A stretch of 64,000 nucleotides of DNA from Pandoraea cepalis (lineage in GTDB: Bacteria; Pseudomonadota; Gammaproteobacteria; Burkholderiales; Burkholderiaceae), in contig NZ_CABPSL010000001.1 of NCBI RefSeq assembly GCF_902459665.1, positions 1-64,000 on the forward strand, given 5' to 3'. The translations under genes were made by a program, and so were the position numbers. Position 1 is the first letter of the stretch; each line of letters starts with the position of its first letter. Below, piece after piece: positions 1 to 10,653 of this stretch. The notes below the pieces were generated by a model. That model saw only the letters and a list, made by a program, of their open reading frames with translations, was not told where the DNA came from and made no database searches.

Positions 1-3000
1 TTCATGCCAACTCCTCATCTGAGCTGAGGAGCCATTATCCCTAGATTTGATTGGTACGAAATTTTCAGGACAGGTCACCGGCACATTCATACCAGTGCCG
101 TTCGCGTAGTGCTTCGCATACATATCGACGTTCGCCTTCTGCTCCGGTGTCGCAAAAAACATATACCCGGGCCCGCTGTTACCGTCAGCCGGCAACATGC
201 CATGTGCTTGCCTCAGAAAGTCACTCGCGCGTTGGTTCCAGGTGCCTGGCGTACCGCTCTGCACCTGCAAATTGGCCTGCATTGTCAGTTCGTCTCGCGC
301 CTGCTCGGGCGTCAATCCATATTTCTTCGCATACGCCGATTCCCGGTCGTTAATCCATTGCTTCTCATCCGGATGCAACTGCCGATTAAACCGATCAGTA
401 TTGAACCCAGTAACCGCCCCCGAAGTCCCTCCCGCCACAGCACCTACCGCAGTACCTATACCCGTGACCACAATCTGGGCCAATGCTTGATCGATATCTG
501 CGTTGCCTGTTGGACTAGCATTCTTAATTTCGTTACTCAACTCATTCAGTACCCCGCTAAGCTTTGACGTCAGCCCCGCACCCAACGCACCACCCAGCGC
601 ATTGCCGCCCCCGAGACCCGCCACGATCGCGCCACCTGCCGCGTGCATCGTTGCGCGGTAGTCGCCGCCTTCAGACCAGTCTTTCGCTTCCTGTAAGTAC
701 TGCGCCTTCAACGCCGGATCGTTGGTCTTCTCCGCCAGCTTTCTCGCCTCATCGGCTTTCCTATCAGCATAAGTTCCGATGTCGCGCGCGACGGCTTCAC
801 CGGCTGCCGTCGCCGCTTGCATCAAACGCGACTGGTCGTTGAGCAGGTCCTGTAAATCAGGCGTGCGAGTTACCGTCCCATTCAAGTCAGCAGTATCGCG
901 ATTCAAACTCGCCAGATCCTGCGTCTGCTTCGCCTCATCGGTCAGCGTGATCGTGCCTTCGCTTACGCCCGTGCGCGTTGTCGCACGCTCGCTAGCGCTC
1001 TCCATTTGCGGCAACATCGGAGAAATCCCACCTGTGTTCTTGCCGGAGCTATTGCCCGTCGTACGCTCGTTCGCACCGCCATTCCCAACGGTAGCGCCAC
1101 CACCGACACCAAAACTATTGGCGCTGTATTCCGAATGGTTCTCAATGTCGGAGAACGTCAACGTGGCTGTCGTCAGTTGATTCTTTGACGGATCCGCGGT
1201 GCTCGCAATGTAGGCGCCCTTCAGATCGGTGTTACCCATCACGCCGACGTCAAACCCACCGCCGCCCGCCTGGATTCCGGATTGCTCCTCCACGCCCGCA
1301 TAGTTGCCGCTCGCATTTCCACGGGAGAAACTGAGGCTGCCGGATGCGCCCCCCATACTGACGCTCAGCCCACCGCCCGTGCTCTGCTGATGTGCGGAAC
1401 TCTCGCTCGTATCCTGCACGCTGGCGATGTTCAGATCCCCACCCACGCGCGCAATGACCTTGTCGGCATTCACGTTCGCGCCGACGATATTCGTGTCGCC
1501 ACCGCTCGCGATCACCGCCGTCTGGCTCGCGTTGATGTGGGTGTTGTTCTGGAATTTGGAATCCGAGTTGGCATCGCCGTTCGACTTCGAGAGCGACGCC
1601 GATACGCCCCATCCGCTCGTTCCGTAAGACACGCCTACGCTGCCGCTCTTCGACTCGTTCTCGCTGCGCGACGACTCGGTGTCGGTGCTGTGACTCAGGT
1701 TGACTTGATGGTTGGCTTGCAGGAGAACGTCCTTCGCATCGATGTTCGAGCCGATGATGTTGACGTTGCCTTTCCCCGCCGCCGCGTCCCCGGTCGCGAT
1801 GAACGCCGCCGTGCCTCCCGCCTTGATGTTGCTCGAAATATTCTGCGCGCTGTCGGACGACGAGGTCGACTTGCTACTCGACGTCCCCCAGCTCAACTCG
1901 ATCTTGGCTTCCGGTTTGGCACCGCTGGCGAGCGCATCGAGCGCTCCCTTCCCTTCGCCAAGCGCGCCGACGGCGCCACTGGCCGCAGCGTAACCGCGCA
2001 ACGCGGAAACACGCGTATCGCCGCCGGAATCCGCCGCCGCGCGCACCTGCCCAGCAACGTTCTGTATCGCGTCGATCACCGGCGACTTAACCGCCAACGT
2101 GAAGCCAGAGCTCTTCATCTCGTGCGTTTCGTCGTGATGCTCACGATTGAGCGCGGATTCGATGGTGACGTTTTGCCCGATGCCCGTCATGTTCCCACCC
2201 GCGACGATTTCGCTGCCACGAACCAGCAAGTCATTGCCGGCCGCCATACTGACGTTACCGCTAACGCTGCCGATAAGGGTACCCGTTTGGGTCACGCTGC
2301 TGTCGTTGGCCCAGTCCTTCTGCTCATTAGTGCCGTACGAAATCCCTACACCACCTGACGAACCCAGACCCGTGCTCGTCTCCTCGTGGAATGAACGGGT
2401 CTCGCTAACGCTCTGCGTCGAATCGATCCGTAAATCGTGACCCGCCTGTAGGACGACATCCTTGTTTCCGACAATCGTGCTCCCCCGAACGCTCAAATCC
2501 TTGCCCGCAGCGATCGCCACGGTGTCCGCCGAAATCAGGCTGCCGTTGGCTTGGGTGGCTTTCATGTCCAGCGTACTCGTTGTGCTTTTTCCGCTCACCA
2601 CTCCACTGCGACTACCGTCGTGCCGGCTTTGAAATTCGTGCGTCTCGGTGATTTCACCGATGTTGATGTCACCGGCTGCCGCCAGCGTTGCCGCGCCCTG
2701 GGCGAGTGTTATGCCGCTGCCCGCCAGGTTGATATTCTTGCCTGAGGCAATCGTGAGACTGTCGCCGCTTTGCAAGGTTGTGCCGATCACCGCGTCGTCA
2801 GATTGCCGCTTCGATTCCGAGTAACTGCCGCTACTGTCGCTATCCGCGCTGTTGCTTTGTAACGTTGAGGTCGTCACTGCCGCTCGCAACGTCACATCGC
2901 CCTTCGCCGCCAGCGCGCCACCTCCGTTCAGGTTGAGGGCCGCTCCCGTGGCCGTCAGATTACCTCCCACGCCTATCTGCGATACGCCTCCCACCGTGAC

Positions 3001-6000
3001 TGCGCTCCCCGTCGCCGCGTTGAAGTTGGTATCCGATACACCGTTCGCACGCCCGACGACCTTCCGCTCGCCGGCCTGTACCGTGCCAAGTTCCCAGTTG
3101 CCGCCAATGGCCATGCCGAGGTTGCCGCCTACGTTCAGCGTGCCTGCGTTCTGCTCGACATTGCCACCTGTCACGATCGCGGCATCGCCCCTTACCGTCA
3201 CACTTGCGATGGGACCGAGCGTCGTCGAGACGCGCGTGGCACCCGTGGTGCTCACCTGACTGACCTGGCTCGTGATCGTGTTCAGCAGCAGGTCGCCCCC
3301 GGCGCTGAGTGTCAGACTTCCGGCGTTCACTGTGGCCGAACTCAAGTCGACATCGCCCTTTGTCGTCAGCGACATCACTCCGTCGCTTCGCAACCCACCA
3401 AATGCATTGTCGATGGACGTAGCATCGATGGTGAGCGCGCGGGTCGCCTGCACCGTACCGCTGTTGGTGAACGTCTGCGTCTGCTTCAGGTCGATGTCGT
3501 TCGCCGCGATCAGCGGTCCGCTCATCTGTTGCTGTTCCGTCTGCGCAAGATAGACCACCGGCACCAGCACGGCTTGTCCATCGACGATTTGCGTTTGCAT
3601 GATGACTACATGACGGGTGAGTGCCGCGACTTGCTCGGCAGACAGGCTCATGCCTAACGACAGGTTCAACGACTTCGCAAGGGCTGCGCCCGAGTTCATC
3701 ATCGCTTCATACATCGCCTGTGTATCGCCGTAGGGACCGAGCACTGCCTTGCCGGTGAGCGCCGTGATCTGGTTTCGCACAAGCTGCTGCTCGTACATGC
3801 CATCTCCCAGACGCTTTGCGGTCGTTTGCGGATTTATCCCAATCTGCTGAAGGTAGTAGTCACTCGACAGGAACGTCTTGACGTTCGTAAAGGCAGGGTT
3901 TGACTCGATCAGGTATGTCGCGTTCGGCGCGGTGGCTGGCCGGAACAACCCCCCTTGCGGGATTGTCAGGTTGGCAATCACGCTTACCGCCGTGGCCCGC
4001 GCGATGACCGCATCGATCTGCACCCTGTTGCCCTGAACGGACGTTGTGACCGCCCTCGTACCGCTCGCCTTGCCGTCCAACGCGCTGATGCTCACGCCAG
4101 TCACCGACTGGCCGGCCGCAAGGCCGAGCGGCATCACGCCCGCATTGCCAGCCGTATTGTCGATGCTCACTCCCGTCCCCGACAGCGTGCCGCCTGCAAC
4201 AAAGGTCGATTCGTAGGCGGGCAGAGCGTAGGTTCGAGTATCTGCAGGTGCCACCTGCGTGAAGCCGCCGGGACGCATCGTCACGAAGCGAGCATCGCCG
4301 AATGGCAATTGCCAGTCGTGCTTGCTATTGTCGTAATTGTTGTAGTGATATTGCCCCGAGTACCTGACGCGAACGGCAGGGGCGACCTGGCCTTGCCAGC
4401 TATTCTGGTCGAGCGTCAGCGGTGCCGCGATCGCGCCTGCGGCCGACACCGTGCTCCAGTAGTTCTGGAACAGGCCCACCGACGAAGCATTCAAGTCCGC
4501 GCCGGACACGATCTGCGCTTGCGGGCTAATCGATGTCACCGTATTTGCCACGGCTGCGCCCGTGTAACTCGTGTAGATGTAGTCGCTGTTCCATTCACCC
4601 CCGTGCGGCGGTTCGACGTACACACCACCAATAGCGTTAGGATCTCGCGTATTGATTTTCCCGGTACGTCCGCTCAGGCTGATGCCAAGACTGGCGAGAA
4701 GATCCGCCGAGACCGACGACGTGAAGCCCGACGTCTGCATCTGTCGCCGCGTATTCGTGACCTGATTGGCGTGCAGCGCCATATCGCGTGCGGACTGGAT
4801 CAGGGCCGATTGGTTGCGGATCAGCTTTGCCTGGGTGTAGTTGCCGCTCGCGTCCTTGCCCCCGGCGAGGACAACGCGGCCAAGGCCATAAATGGCGGCG
4901 GTCGCCTGCGTATCGGTGGCCGTCGTGTCGTCGCGGTTCTCGATGATCGGCGCCAGCAGTTCCAGCGTCCCTTCGCTGTTTGTCGCGCCAATGAGCGCCG
5001 TTGGACCGACGTTCGATAGCCGCGATGTCGCATTGAGCGATACGTCGCCGCCCACTAGGGTGCCCGTGTTTTGCAGCGTGTTCGAGTGCGTCGTAAGTGT
5101 CCCGCCAGCCATCATCGTGCCGCTGTTGGCGATATCCCCCGCCGTGATGTTCAGGTTCTCAACCGCTTCCACCCGTGTGTCGTTCGTGAACGTTCCGGGC
5201 AGCGTAATCGCAAGCTCATGCCCCGCAGCCAGCTTCAACGTCGGCGTCATCGCGAAGTCGCCCTCGACGTTCACCGCCACGTCGTGGGCCGCACCATAGG
5301 CGCCGCCACCCGCGAGCGTTGCCGCCGTCACGTTCAGGTCGTTCGTCGCACCGATCTGGCCGCTGGTATTCGTGAGCGCCCCAACCGTCTTGATGGCCAC
5401 GTCGCCGCGCGAACCGGCCAGGTTGCCGATCCCGCCGCCCGTGTTATCGAGCGTGTCGGCATCGATCGAGACGGTCGCGCCGCTCAGTTGTCCGCCCAAC
5501 GTGTTCGAGATTGTCGAGGCCCTGAGGGCCACACGACCATTGCCCGTGATCGCGCCGGCGCCGTTGACGACCCGCGTGCCGCCCCGAATCGTCGCGTTGC
5601 CCGTGCCGAGATTGCCGATGAGACCGCGAGTGTTGTCGATGGACGCGACCTGCACCGCGAGCGTGCTGTCGTCGCCGTCGGCTCCCGACTGGATCCGGCC
5701 GTTCGTATTGTCGAGGGCACCACCGCCGATGACGGACAGGGAGGCGAGCGAGCGCGCGACCCCTTGCGTGTTATTAACGTCACCCGACACTTTCGCCGTG
5801 GCGTTGCCCCTTGCGGCAAGCATGCCCGCCGAGTTGTCCAGGCTGCCGACGTTCAGCGTCAGTTGCCCACCCGCAATGATTTCGCCGCCTGCGTTCAGCA
5901 GCGTCCCCGCACCGTTGCCCGGCGCGATCGTCAGTCGTCCCGTTCCAGAGGCGAGTATCTTGCCGCCGCTGTTGTTGAGAAGGGCAGGCGCAAGCGTCAG

Positions 6001-8772
6001 ATCCTGGGCGTGACTCTGGATCGTGCCGCCCGCCGAGTTGTCGAGCGTATGCCTGACGTCGATGGTCATCGGCGAGGCACCGTAATGCGTGATCGTCCCC
6101 CCGTGATTCAGAAGGTGGGTCGCGGACAATGCCAACTGATTCGCCTTCACGTTGCCGCCGCTGTTGTTCAACGTGGCGTTCGTCGTCAAGCTCAGGTTCG
6201 GCGCCACGATGGCGCCGCCCTTGTTTGTCAGTGAACCGGTGCGGATCGTCTCGTTCGTGCCTGCGCCAATCTCGCCGCCATCGTTCGCCAGCGTGTCGCT
6301 CGTGAGCGTCAGGTCGGTGTTCGACAGCAGCTTGCCGTTTGCGTTATCGACTGCGCCGCCAAGCGTCGCCGTGAGCCCGGTCTGCCCCATGATCAGACCC
6401 GCTGCGTTGTCCAGGCTCCCCGCCCGCGCGACGACCTGCCCGTTGCTGGTGATCTTGCCGCCCGCATTCGAGAGCGTGCCGGTTCCGTTCCCGGCATTCA
6501 CCGTGAGCGCGCCGGCGCCCGCGTGCGTGATCGTGCCGCCGTGGTTATCGAGCATGGACGGCGCCAACGTGAGATCCACGCTATTCGTCTGCAGCGTGCC
6601 GCCCGCCGAATTGTCAAGCAAGCCCAGGACGGCGACGCGCATCGACCCGGTACCCGTCTGCGTGATCGTGCCCGCGTGATTGACGAGATTGGTGGCACCC
6701 AGCGACAGTTGTGTCGCCTGCAGAGTCCCGGCACTGTTGTCGAGTGTCGCGGCACTCACCGTCGCGGCCTGACCGGCGACGATATTGCCGCGGTGGTTGG
6801 TCAGTTGCGTGCCGGCGTCGATCGACGTATTCCCCGCCGCTTGCAGCGTGCCATCGCGGTTATCGAGCGACCCGGTGCCGACTTGCAGGTCCGTCTGCGC
6901 ACTCACCTTGCCTTGGTTCGCAACGCTTCCCGCCACGAGCGTGACAGCACCATTGCCGCCGATTACGCCCCCCTGCGAACCGGTGGCGGTCGTGCCGATC
7001 GTGTTCGTGAGCGCACCCGTGACCGTGACCGTCAGACCATCGCCATTCAGGGAGGTGATGCGGCCCGCCGTATTGTCCAGCGAATCCCCCGTGAGGGACA
7101 GCGCAGCGCCGCTCTGCAGGGTGCCACGATCGTTTGCGATGGCGCCGCCGCGCAATTGCATGGTGCCTGCCGAGACGATTTCGCCGCCCAGGTTCGTCAA
7201 TTGGCCCGAGGTCCGCGCAATGAGCATGGCTTGCGACGCAATCTTGCCCGCCACATTGGAGAGCCAGGCCGCGTTGAGCGTCACGCCTTGAGCGCCCGCG
7301 AGCGTGCCGTAATCGTTGATCAGCGCTCCCGCGACCTGAGCCGTCACTTGCCCCGCTGCGCGCGTGGTCGCGCCAGCGAGGTTCAGGTCGCCTATGCTGG
7401 CTATCAACGTCAGGTCACCGTTTGTGGACGTTTCGCTGCCCGCGAGATTGAGCCCGCCGCCCGTGAACATCGCGTTGCCGCCCGCCACGCCAAGGCCGCT
7501 CACGTTGAGCTGTGCCGATGCCGCTACCGACAGGTCGCCGCCGCTGCCGACCGAACCGTCGCCGTTCACGCCGGCGCCCAGCGTACCGGTCGATGTCAGG
7601 CGGCTCGCCATGACAGACAGATCTCGTTGCGCCGCCAGCGTCCCGTCGTTCGTGACGATGTCCGACGCGCGGAGGCTCGTGCTCTGTTTTGCGTAGATCG
7701 TCCCGCTGTTGGCAACGCTGCCCACGTCGATGCCGACGTTGCCGCTGGCGTTCAGCTTGCCGGACTGCACGAGCTGTCCCGCACTGGTAAGCGTGAGGTC
7801 GCCGGCTTGCGCGGCGATCTCGCCCGCGTTCGACACACCGACGCCCTTCTCCGTCCCCACCAGCATGATGCGGTTGGCGTACATGCCGCCGAGTGCGCTG
7901 ACGTCGATCGAGACCCCCGGGGAGGCGCCAGTGCTGCTGATGGCGCTCGCCGAAAGCGTGTCGTGATCGACCTGGTTCGTGCCGGTGACGACGTTCAGCG
8001 CATTGCCGTAGATCGCGGCATTGGCCTGCACCGCACGGGCGATCAGATCGACCTGGTCAACGTTGCTCGCGTTCAGCCCCGCGCCCTGAACGGCAATGCT
8101 GCCACCCGTCACCTGAAAGCCGCGCAGCCCACCGTTGGCATCGAGGATCGGTGTGCCGGTCGTAAGAATGCCGCGCGTGGTGTTGATGAAGCCGCCGCCA
8201 TCGACCACGATCCCCGACCCGTTTGCCACGATGACTTCGGCCCGGCTGCCCGCGACCTCTAGAAAGCCTCTTAGCTGGCTCGGCGCGGTGCTGTTGACCT
8301 GATTCAGAATAATCCTCGCGGATTGGCCCGGGCCAAGGTTCGGGTTGCCGTTGATCATCCCGGCCTGCTGCGTCTGCGTCATCGCGGACGCGTTGTTCAG
8401 GATCGCGCCGCCGCGCGGCACATCGAACTGGGAATAGGTGTTCTGAGACACGCCCGCCGCGCTGGGCGTGTTGATGTTGATTTGCGGGAGACCGTTCGGG
8501 GTCTGCACGACGGAAGGGGCTCGCTCACCCGAGCCCGTCACTTGCGCCTGCACCCGTATGGGCACCGCCCCCAATGTCACGAGGGTGGCGAAGGCCACGC
8601 ATCGCATCGAGAAAAGCGAGACGCACGAGAGGCGCCGCGAAACCTGCCGGGCCGAACCGAGGCGTCGTGTCTGACGGGCATCCGCCTTACCGCCCGCGCT
8701 GGCCGTTTCAGCTACCGCCACCAGCATGCCCCGTGGCCGGCTGTACACCAATCGGAAAAGGTTCTTATTCAT
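1..8772 (-). CDS. cdiA: CdiA/FhaB-type filamentous exoprotein (TpsA), 3' end beyond the window
   Basis: Giant secreted effector of two-partner secretion, probably a contact-dependent inhibition exoprotein. The start at 8772 begins with the extended signal region MNKNLFRLVYSRPRGMLVAV, and a second hydrophobic stretch ends near residue 76. The TPS secretion domain follows, with NPNL at residues 143-146. The usual second motif NPxGI is NGSGI (184-188). A long filamentous repeat region comes next. Around residues 1385-1760 is a non-repetitive stretch containing IESNPAFTN and FLSSDYYLQQIGINPQTT, hallmarks of this family. More repeats follow, then a glycine/alanine-rich segment (about 2715-2740) and FNRQLHPDEK, the pretoxin region of Burkholderiales CdiA proteins. 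The frame is still open at base 1 (2924 codons), so the toxic C-terminus and any immunity gene are outside. Secretion partner cdiB lies 114 bp upstream. The family call is firm. The toxin role is inferred because the toxin is unseen. Confidence 0.9.
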   Translation of the reverse strand, partial: MNKNLFRLVYSRPRGMLVAVAETASAGGKADARQTRRLGSARQVSRRLSCVSLFSMRCVAFATLVTLGAVPIRVQAQVTGSGERAPSVVQTPNGLPQININTPSAAGVSQNTYSQFDVPRGGAILNNASAMTQTQQAGMINGNPNLGPGQSARIILNQVNSTAPSQLRGFLEVAGSRAEVIVANGSGIVVDGGGFINTTRGILTTGTPILDANGGLRGFQVTGGSIAVQGAGLNASNVDQVDLIARAVQANAAIYGNALNVVTGTNQVDHDTLSASAISSTGASPGVSIDVSALGGMYANRIMLVGTEKGVGVSNAGEIAAQAGDLTLTSAGQLVQSGKLNASGNVGIDVGSVANSGTIYAKQSTSLRASDIVTNDGTLAAQRDLSVMASRLTSTGTLGAGVNGDGSVGSGGDLSVAASAQLNVSGLGVAGGNAMFTGGGLNLAGSETSTNGDLTLIASIGDLNLAGATTRAAGQVTAQVAGALINDYGTLAGAQGVTLNAAWLSNVAGKIASQAMLIARTSGQLTNLGGEIVSAGTMQLRGGAIANDRGTLQSGAALSLTGDSLDNTAGRITSLNGDGLTVTVTGALTNTIGTTATGSQGGVIGGNGAVTLVAGSVANQGKVSAQTDLQVGTGSLDNRDGTLQAAGNTSIDAGTQLTNHRGNIVAGQAATVSAATLDNSAGTLQATQLSLGATNLVNHAGTITQTGTGSMRVAVLGLLDNSAGGTLQTNSVDLTLAPSMLDNHGGTITHAGAGALTVNAGNGTGTLSNAGGKITSNGQVVARAGSLDNAAGLIMGQTGLTATLGGAVDNANGKLLSNTDLTLTSDTLANDGGEIGAGTNETIRTGSLTNKGGAIVAPNLSLTTNATLNNSGGNVKANQLALSATHLLNHGGTITHYGASPMTIDVRHTLDNSAGGTIQSHAQDLTLAPALLNNSGGKILASGTGRLTIAPGNGAGTLLNAGGEIIAGGQLTLNVGSLDNSAGMLAARGNATAKVSGDVNNTQGVARSLASLSVIGGGALDNTNGRIQSGADGDDSTLAVQVASIDNTRGLIGNLGTGNATIRGGTRVVNGAGAITGNGRVALRASTISNTLGGQLSGATVSIDADTLDNTGGGIGNLAGSRGDVAIKTVGALTNTSGQIGATNDLNVTAATLAGGGAYGAAHDVAVNVEGDFAMTPTLKLAAGHELAITLPGTFTNDTRVEAVENLNITAGDIANSGTMMAGGTLTTHSNTLQNTGTLVGGDVSLNATSRLSNVGPTALIGATNSEGTLELLAPIIENRDDTTATDTQATAAIYGLGRVVLAGGKDASGNYTQAKLIRNQSALIQSARDMALHANQVTNTRRQMQTSGFTSSVSADLLASLGISLSGRTGKINTRDPNAIGGVYVEPPHGGEWNSDYIYTSYTGAAVANTVTSISPQAQIVSGADLNASSVGLFQNYWSTVSAAGAIAAPLTLDQNSWQGQVAPAVRVRYSGQYHYNNYDNSKHDWQLPFGDARFVTMRPGGFTQVAPADTRTYALPAYESTFVAGGTLSGTGVSIDNTAGNAGVMPLGLAAGQSVTGVSISALDGKASGTRAVTTSVQGNRVQIDAVIARATAVSVIANLTIPQGGLFRPATAPNATYLIESNPAFTNVKTFLSSDYYLQQIGINPQTTAKRLGDGMYEQQLVRNQITALTGKAVLGPYGDTQAMYEAMMNSGAALAKSLNLSLGMSLSAEQVAALTRHVVIMQTQIVDGQAVLVPVVYLAQTEQQQMSGPLIAANDIDLKQTQTFTNSGTVQATRALTIDATSIDNAFGGLRSDGVMSLTTKGDVDLSSATVNAGSLTLSAGGDLLLNTITSQVSQVSTTGATRVSTTLGPIASVTVRGDAAIVTGGNVEQNAGTLNVGGNLGMAIGGNWELGTVQAGERKVVGRANGVSDTNFNAATGSAVTVGGVSQIGVGGNLTATGAALNLNGGGALAAKGDVTLRAAVTTSTLQSNSADSDSSGSYSESKRQSDDAVIGTTLQSGDSLTIASGKNINLAGSGITLAQGAATLAAAGDINIGEITETHEFQSRHDGSRSGVVSGKSTTSTLDMKATQANGSLISADTVAIAAGKDLSVRGSTIVGNKDVVLQAGHDLRIDSTQSVSETRSFHEETSTGLGSSGGVGISYGTNEQKDWANDSSVTQTGTLIGSVSGNVSMAAGNDLLVRGSEIVAGGNMTGIGQNVTIESALNREHHDETHEMKSSGFTLAVKSPVIDAIQNVAGQVRAAADSGGDTRVSALRGYAAASGAVGALGEGKGALDALASGAKPEAKIELSWGTSSSKSTSSSDSAQNISSNIKAGGTAAFIATGDAAAGKGNVNIIGSNIDAKDVLLQANHQVNLSHSTDTESSRSENESKSGSVGVSYGTSGWGVSASLSKSNGDANSDSKFQNNTHINASQTAVIASGGDTNIVGANVNADKVIARVGGDLNIASVQDTSESSAHQQSTGGGLSVSMGGASGSLSFSRGNASGNYAGVEEQSGIQAGGGGFDVGVMGNTDLKGAYIASTADPSKNQLTTATLTFSDIENHSEYSANSFGVGGGATVGNGGANERTTGNSSGKNTGGISPMLPQMESASERATTRTGVSEGTITLTDEAKQTQDLASLNRDTADLNGTVTRTPDLQDLLNDQSRLMQAATAAGEAVARDIGTYADRKADEARKLAEKTNDPALKAQYLQEAKDWSEGGDYRATMHAAGGAIVAGLGGGNALGGALGAGLTSKLSGVLNELSNEIKNASPTGNADIDQALAQIVVTGIGTAVGAVAGGTSGAVTGFNTDRFNRQLHPDEKQWINDRESAYAKKYGLTPEQARDELTMQANLQVQSGTPGTWNQRASDFLRQAHGMLPADGNSGPGYMFFATPEQKANVDMYAKHYANGTGMNVPVTCPENFVPIKSRDNGSSAQMRSWHE

Positions 8773-8886
8773 TTTCGTGAACGACCTGAAGAGAGATGCC
8801 GCGGCGGGGATCCGCCAGGCGGTCATGGAATGCGGATACCGTCATCGCAATGCGGAGCGGCTTGCCACCTCGGTGCGCTGGAAGCC

Positions 8887-10653
8887 TCAAAGTTGGGCGG
8901 TCAGTTGAAATCCGACCGTGACTTGCGCTGTGGGAAAACCGGATGGCTTGTAGATCGGTGTGCCCAGGAACACGTCGTAGCCGTAGCCGCCAAAGCGGGT
9001 GGCAACGCTCCCCTTGAGACCGATGACGGCGCCGACGAGCTGTGTGCCGTCTTGCGCGACGGGTTGCGGTCCCCAGACCCGGCCGTAATCGAGTCCCGCG
9101 TAGACGGACTGTCCGGTCTGACCGAGCGGCACCTGAAGCTCGTTGCGCCAATAGAATCCGCGCGCCGCCGAGAGCATCGTCTCGCCGTCGAAGCCCCGCA
9201 CGGTGTAGCGGCTGCCGATGGAAAGGTTGTCGATGTAGTAAAGCGTGTTGCCGGTGTATTGGCCGTGGAAGGTCGTCACGTAGCGAACCGGCTGCTGCGC
9301 CACGGCAAAGCCGACGGCGAGGTTCGCGTCGAGCACGGCCATGCGATAGCGATAAGTCGGGCCTCCCGAGGCCGCGAGAAGGTCATCCTGCGCACCGAGC
9401 CCGCCGATTCCTTGCCGGTACGCAAGCGCCGCATCGAGTTGCGCGGCACCGAAATAGTGCCGATCCGTCAGGCCCCACTCGACGAGCGTGTTGTTACGTC
9501 GCTGTTGTGTGATCTCGATGTCTTCAATGAAGCTTTGACCGAACTGGCGCGACAGCCGGAGCTGGGTGCCAAACACGTGGTTCTGGCTGCGGGAGAGCAC
9601 GCGGCTGAGCGTGGCGTCGAGCGTCTTCGAGTTGCCGCTTGCGATGAACGTCTCGTTGACGCCCGCAATTCGCTGGTAGTAGCGGCTGGTGTAGGCCGCG
9701 AGCGTTGCGCTCCAGTAGCCCCACGGAATCGCGTAGCTCCCATGCCAGCCGCGCGAGCCCAGATCGTGGTCTTTGAACAGCAGATCCTGTGACACCCCGA
9801 CATTGAAGATGTCGTTCAGGCCGAGCGGGTTGTACACACCGGCCGAGAGGCTGCCTTGCAGTTGACCCGTTGCGCGTGACCCGGCGTTGTCCACAGACGC
9901 CACGACGGTCCAGGGTTTGGTGCGCGTTACATCGAGCACGACGTCGCTCTGGCCCGGCAGATCCGCCGGCACGATTTGCATCGAGACGTCCTGATTCGAC
10001 ACGCGCTTCATCTGCTCGAGACCCTGCTCGAGATCACGCAGATCCAGCAACTCGCCGTCACGCGTGGGGAAGGCGCTCTTCCACGTGCCCCGCAGCGCCG
10101 GATCGGCAAAGCGCACGTGACGGATGACGCCGGGGATCAACGCGAATCGGAGCGTACCGCTCGCGAGGTCCTGTTCAGGCAGCAGCACGCGCGTCGTGAG
10201 GTAGCCGCGACTTAAGACGACCTTTTGCAGGCCGTTGACAAGCGCGTCCAATCCCTGCTTGCCTATGCAGGCGCCGGCATAGTGCCCGACCCAATCCTGG
10301 GCGAACGTTAATTGGCCCAGCGACTGCGTCTCGGCAGAGGTTGCCCCGAGGGTCTCTTGCGATGTCGTCGGGATTTCAACGACGAATGTGTCGATCCGAA
10401 AGCATGGGGTCTCATTGGGTAGCGCGGGCCAGACAGGCGCATCGTCACGTGTTGAGCGTACCGATGGCGCGTTGACCGCCGCCTCGCGTTGTTGTGCCTC
10501 TCGCTGTTGTTGGATCAACTGGTCTTGCTCGACGCCTGTTCGGGCGGCGGCCGCCGTGTCGGCGGGGGTGGGTGTGGAGGTTTGCTGCGCCTGCGCCGCC
10601 ATCGCGAACAGCGAACAGGCCAGCAGCACGGCTTTCGTTTTGGTGATCGGCAT
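8887..10653 (-). CDS. cdiB: Two-partner secretion outer-membrane transporter (TpsB/CdiB/FhaC family)
   Basis: 588-residue Omp85-type transporter that would export the downstream exoprotein across the outer membrane. A signal peptide is clear (residues 1-22, ending in AQA). A Gln/Arg/Ala-rich linker follows, then a POTRA region starting near CFRIDTFVVEI, and a C-terminal beta-barrel. The barrel contains TVRGFDGE near residue 484, the conserved VRGF loop that plugs the pore in TpsB proteins. The protein ends in an aromatic-rich beta strand (VTVGFQLTAQL), as is usual for outer-membrane barrels. Length matches the family (about 550-590). It precedes cdiA on the same strand, so the order is B-A as in Escherichia coli systems rather than the A-I-B order of many Burkholderia. 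No strong Shine-Dalgarno is seen at this ATG. Confidence 0.93.
   Translation of the reverse strand: MPITKTKAVLLACSLFAMAAQAQQTSTPTPADTAAAARTGVEQDQLIQQQREAQQREAAVNAPSVRSTRDDAPVWPALPNETPCFRIDTFVVEIPTTSQETLGATSAETQSLGQLTFAQDWVGHYAGACIGKQGLDALVNGLQKVVLSRGYLTTRVLLPEQDLASGTLRFALIPGVIRHVRFADPALRGTWKSAFPTRDGELLDLRDLEQGLEQMKRVSNQDVSMQIVPADLPGQSDVVLDVTRTKPWTVVASVDNAGSRATGQLQGSLSAGVYNPLGLNDIFNVGVSQDLLFKDHDLGSRGWHGSYAIPWGYWSATLAAYTSRYYQRIAGVNETFIASGNSKTLDATLSRVLSRSQNHVFGTQLRLSRQFGQSFIEDIEITQQRRNNTLVEWGLTDRHYFGAAQLDAALAYRQGIGGLGAQDDLLAASGGPTYRYRMAVLDANLAVGFAVAQQPVRYVTTFHGQYTGNTLYYIDNLSIGSRYTVRGFDGETMLSAARGFYWRNELQVPLGQTGQSVYAGLDYGRVWGPQPVAQDGTQLVGAVIGLKGSVATRFGGYGYDVFLGTPIYKPSGFPTAQVTVGFQLTAQL

Noticed and set aside
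1282-8262. Several long plus-strand open frames (for example 1282-2358, 5071-6234 and 6523-8262)
   Set aside because: They lie antisense to the continuous CdiA-type frame, which has recognisable family motifs along its length; their products are Arg/His-rich without domains.
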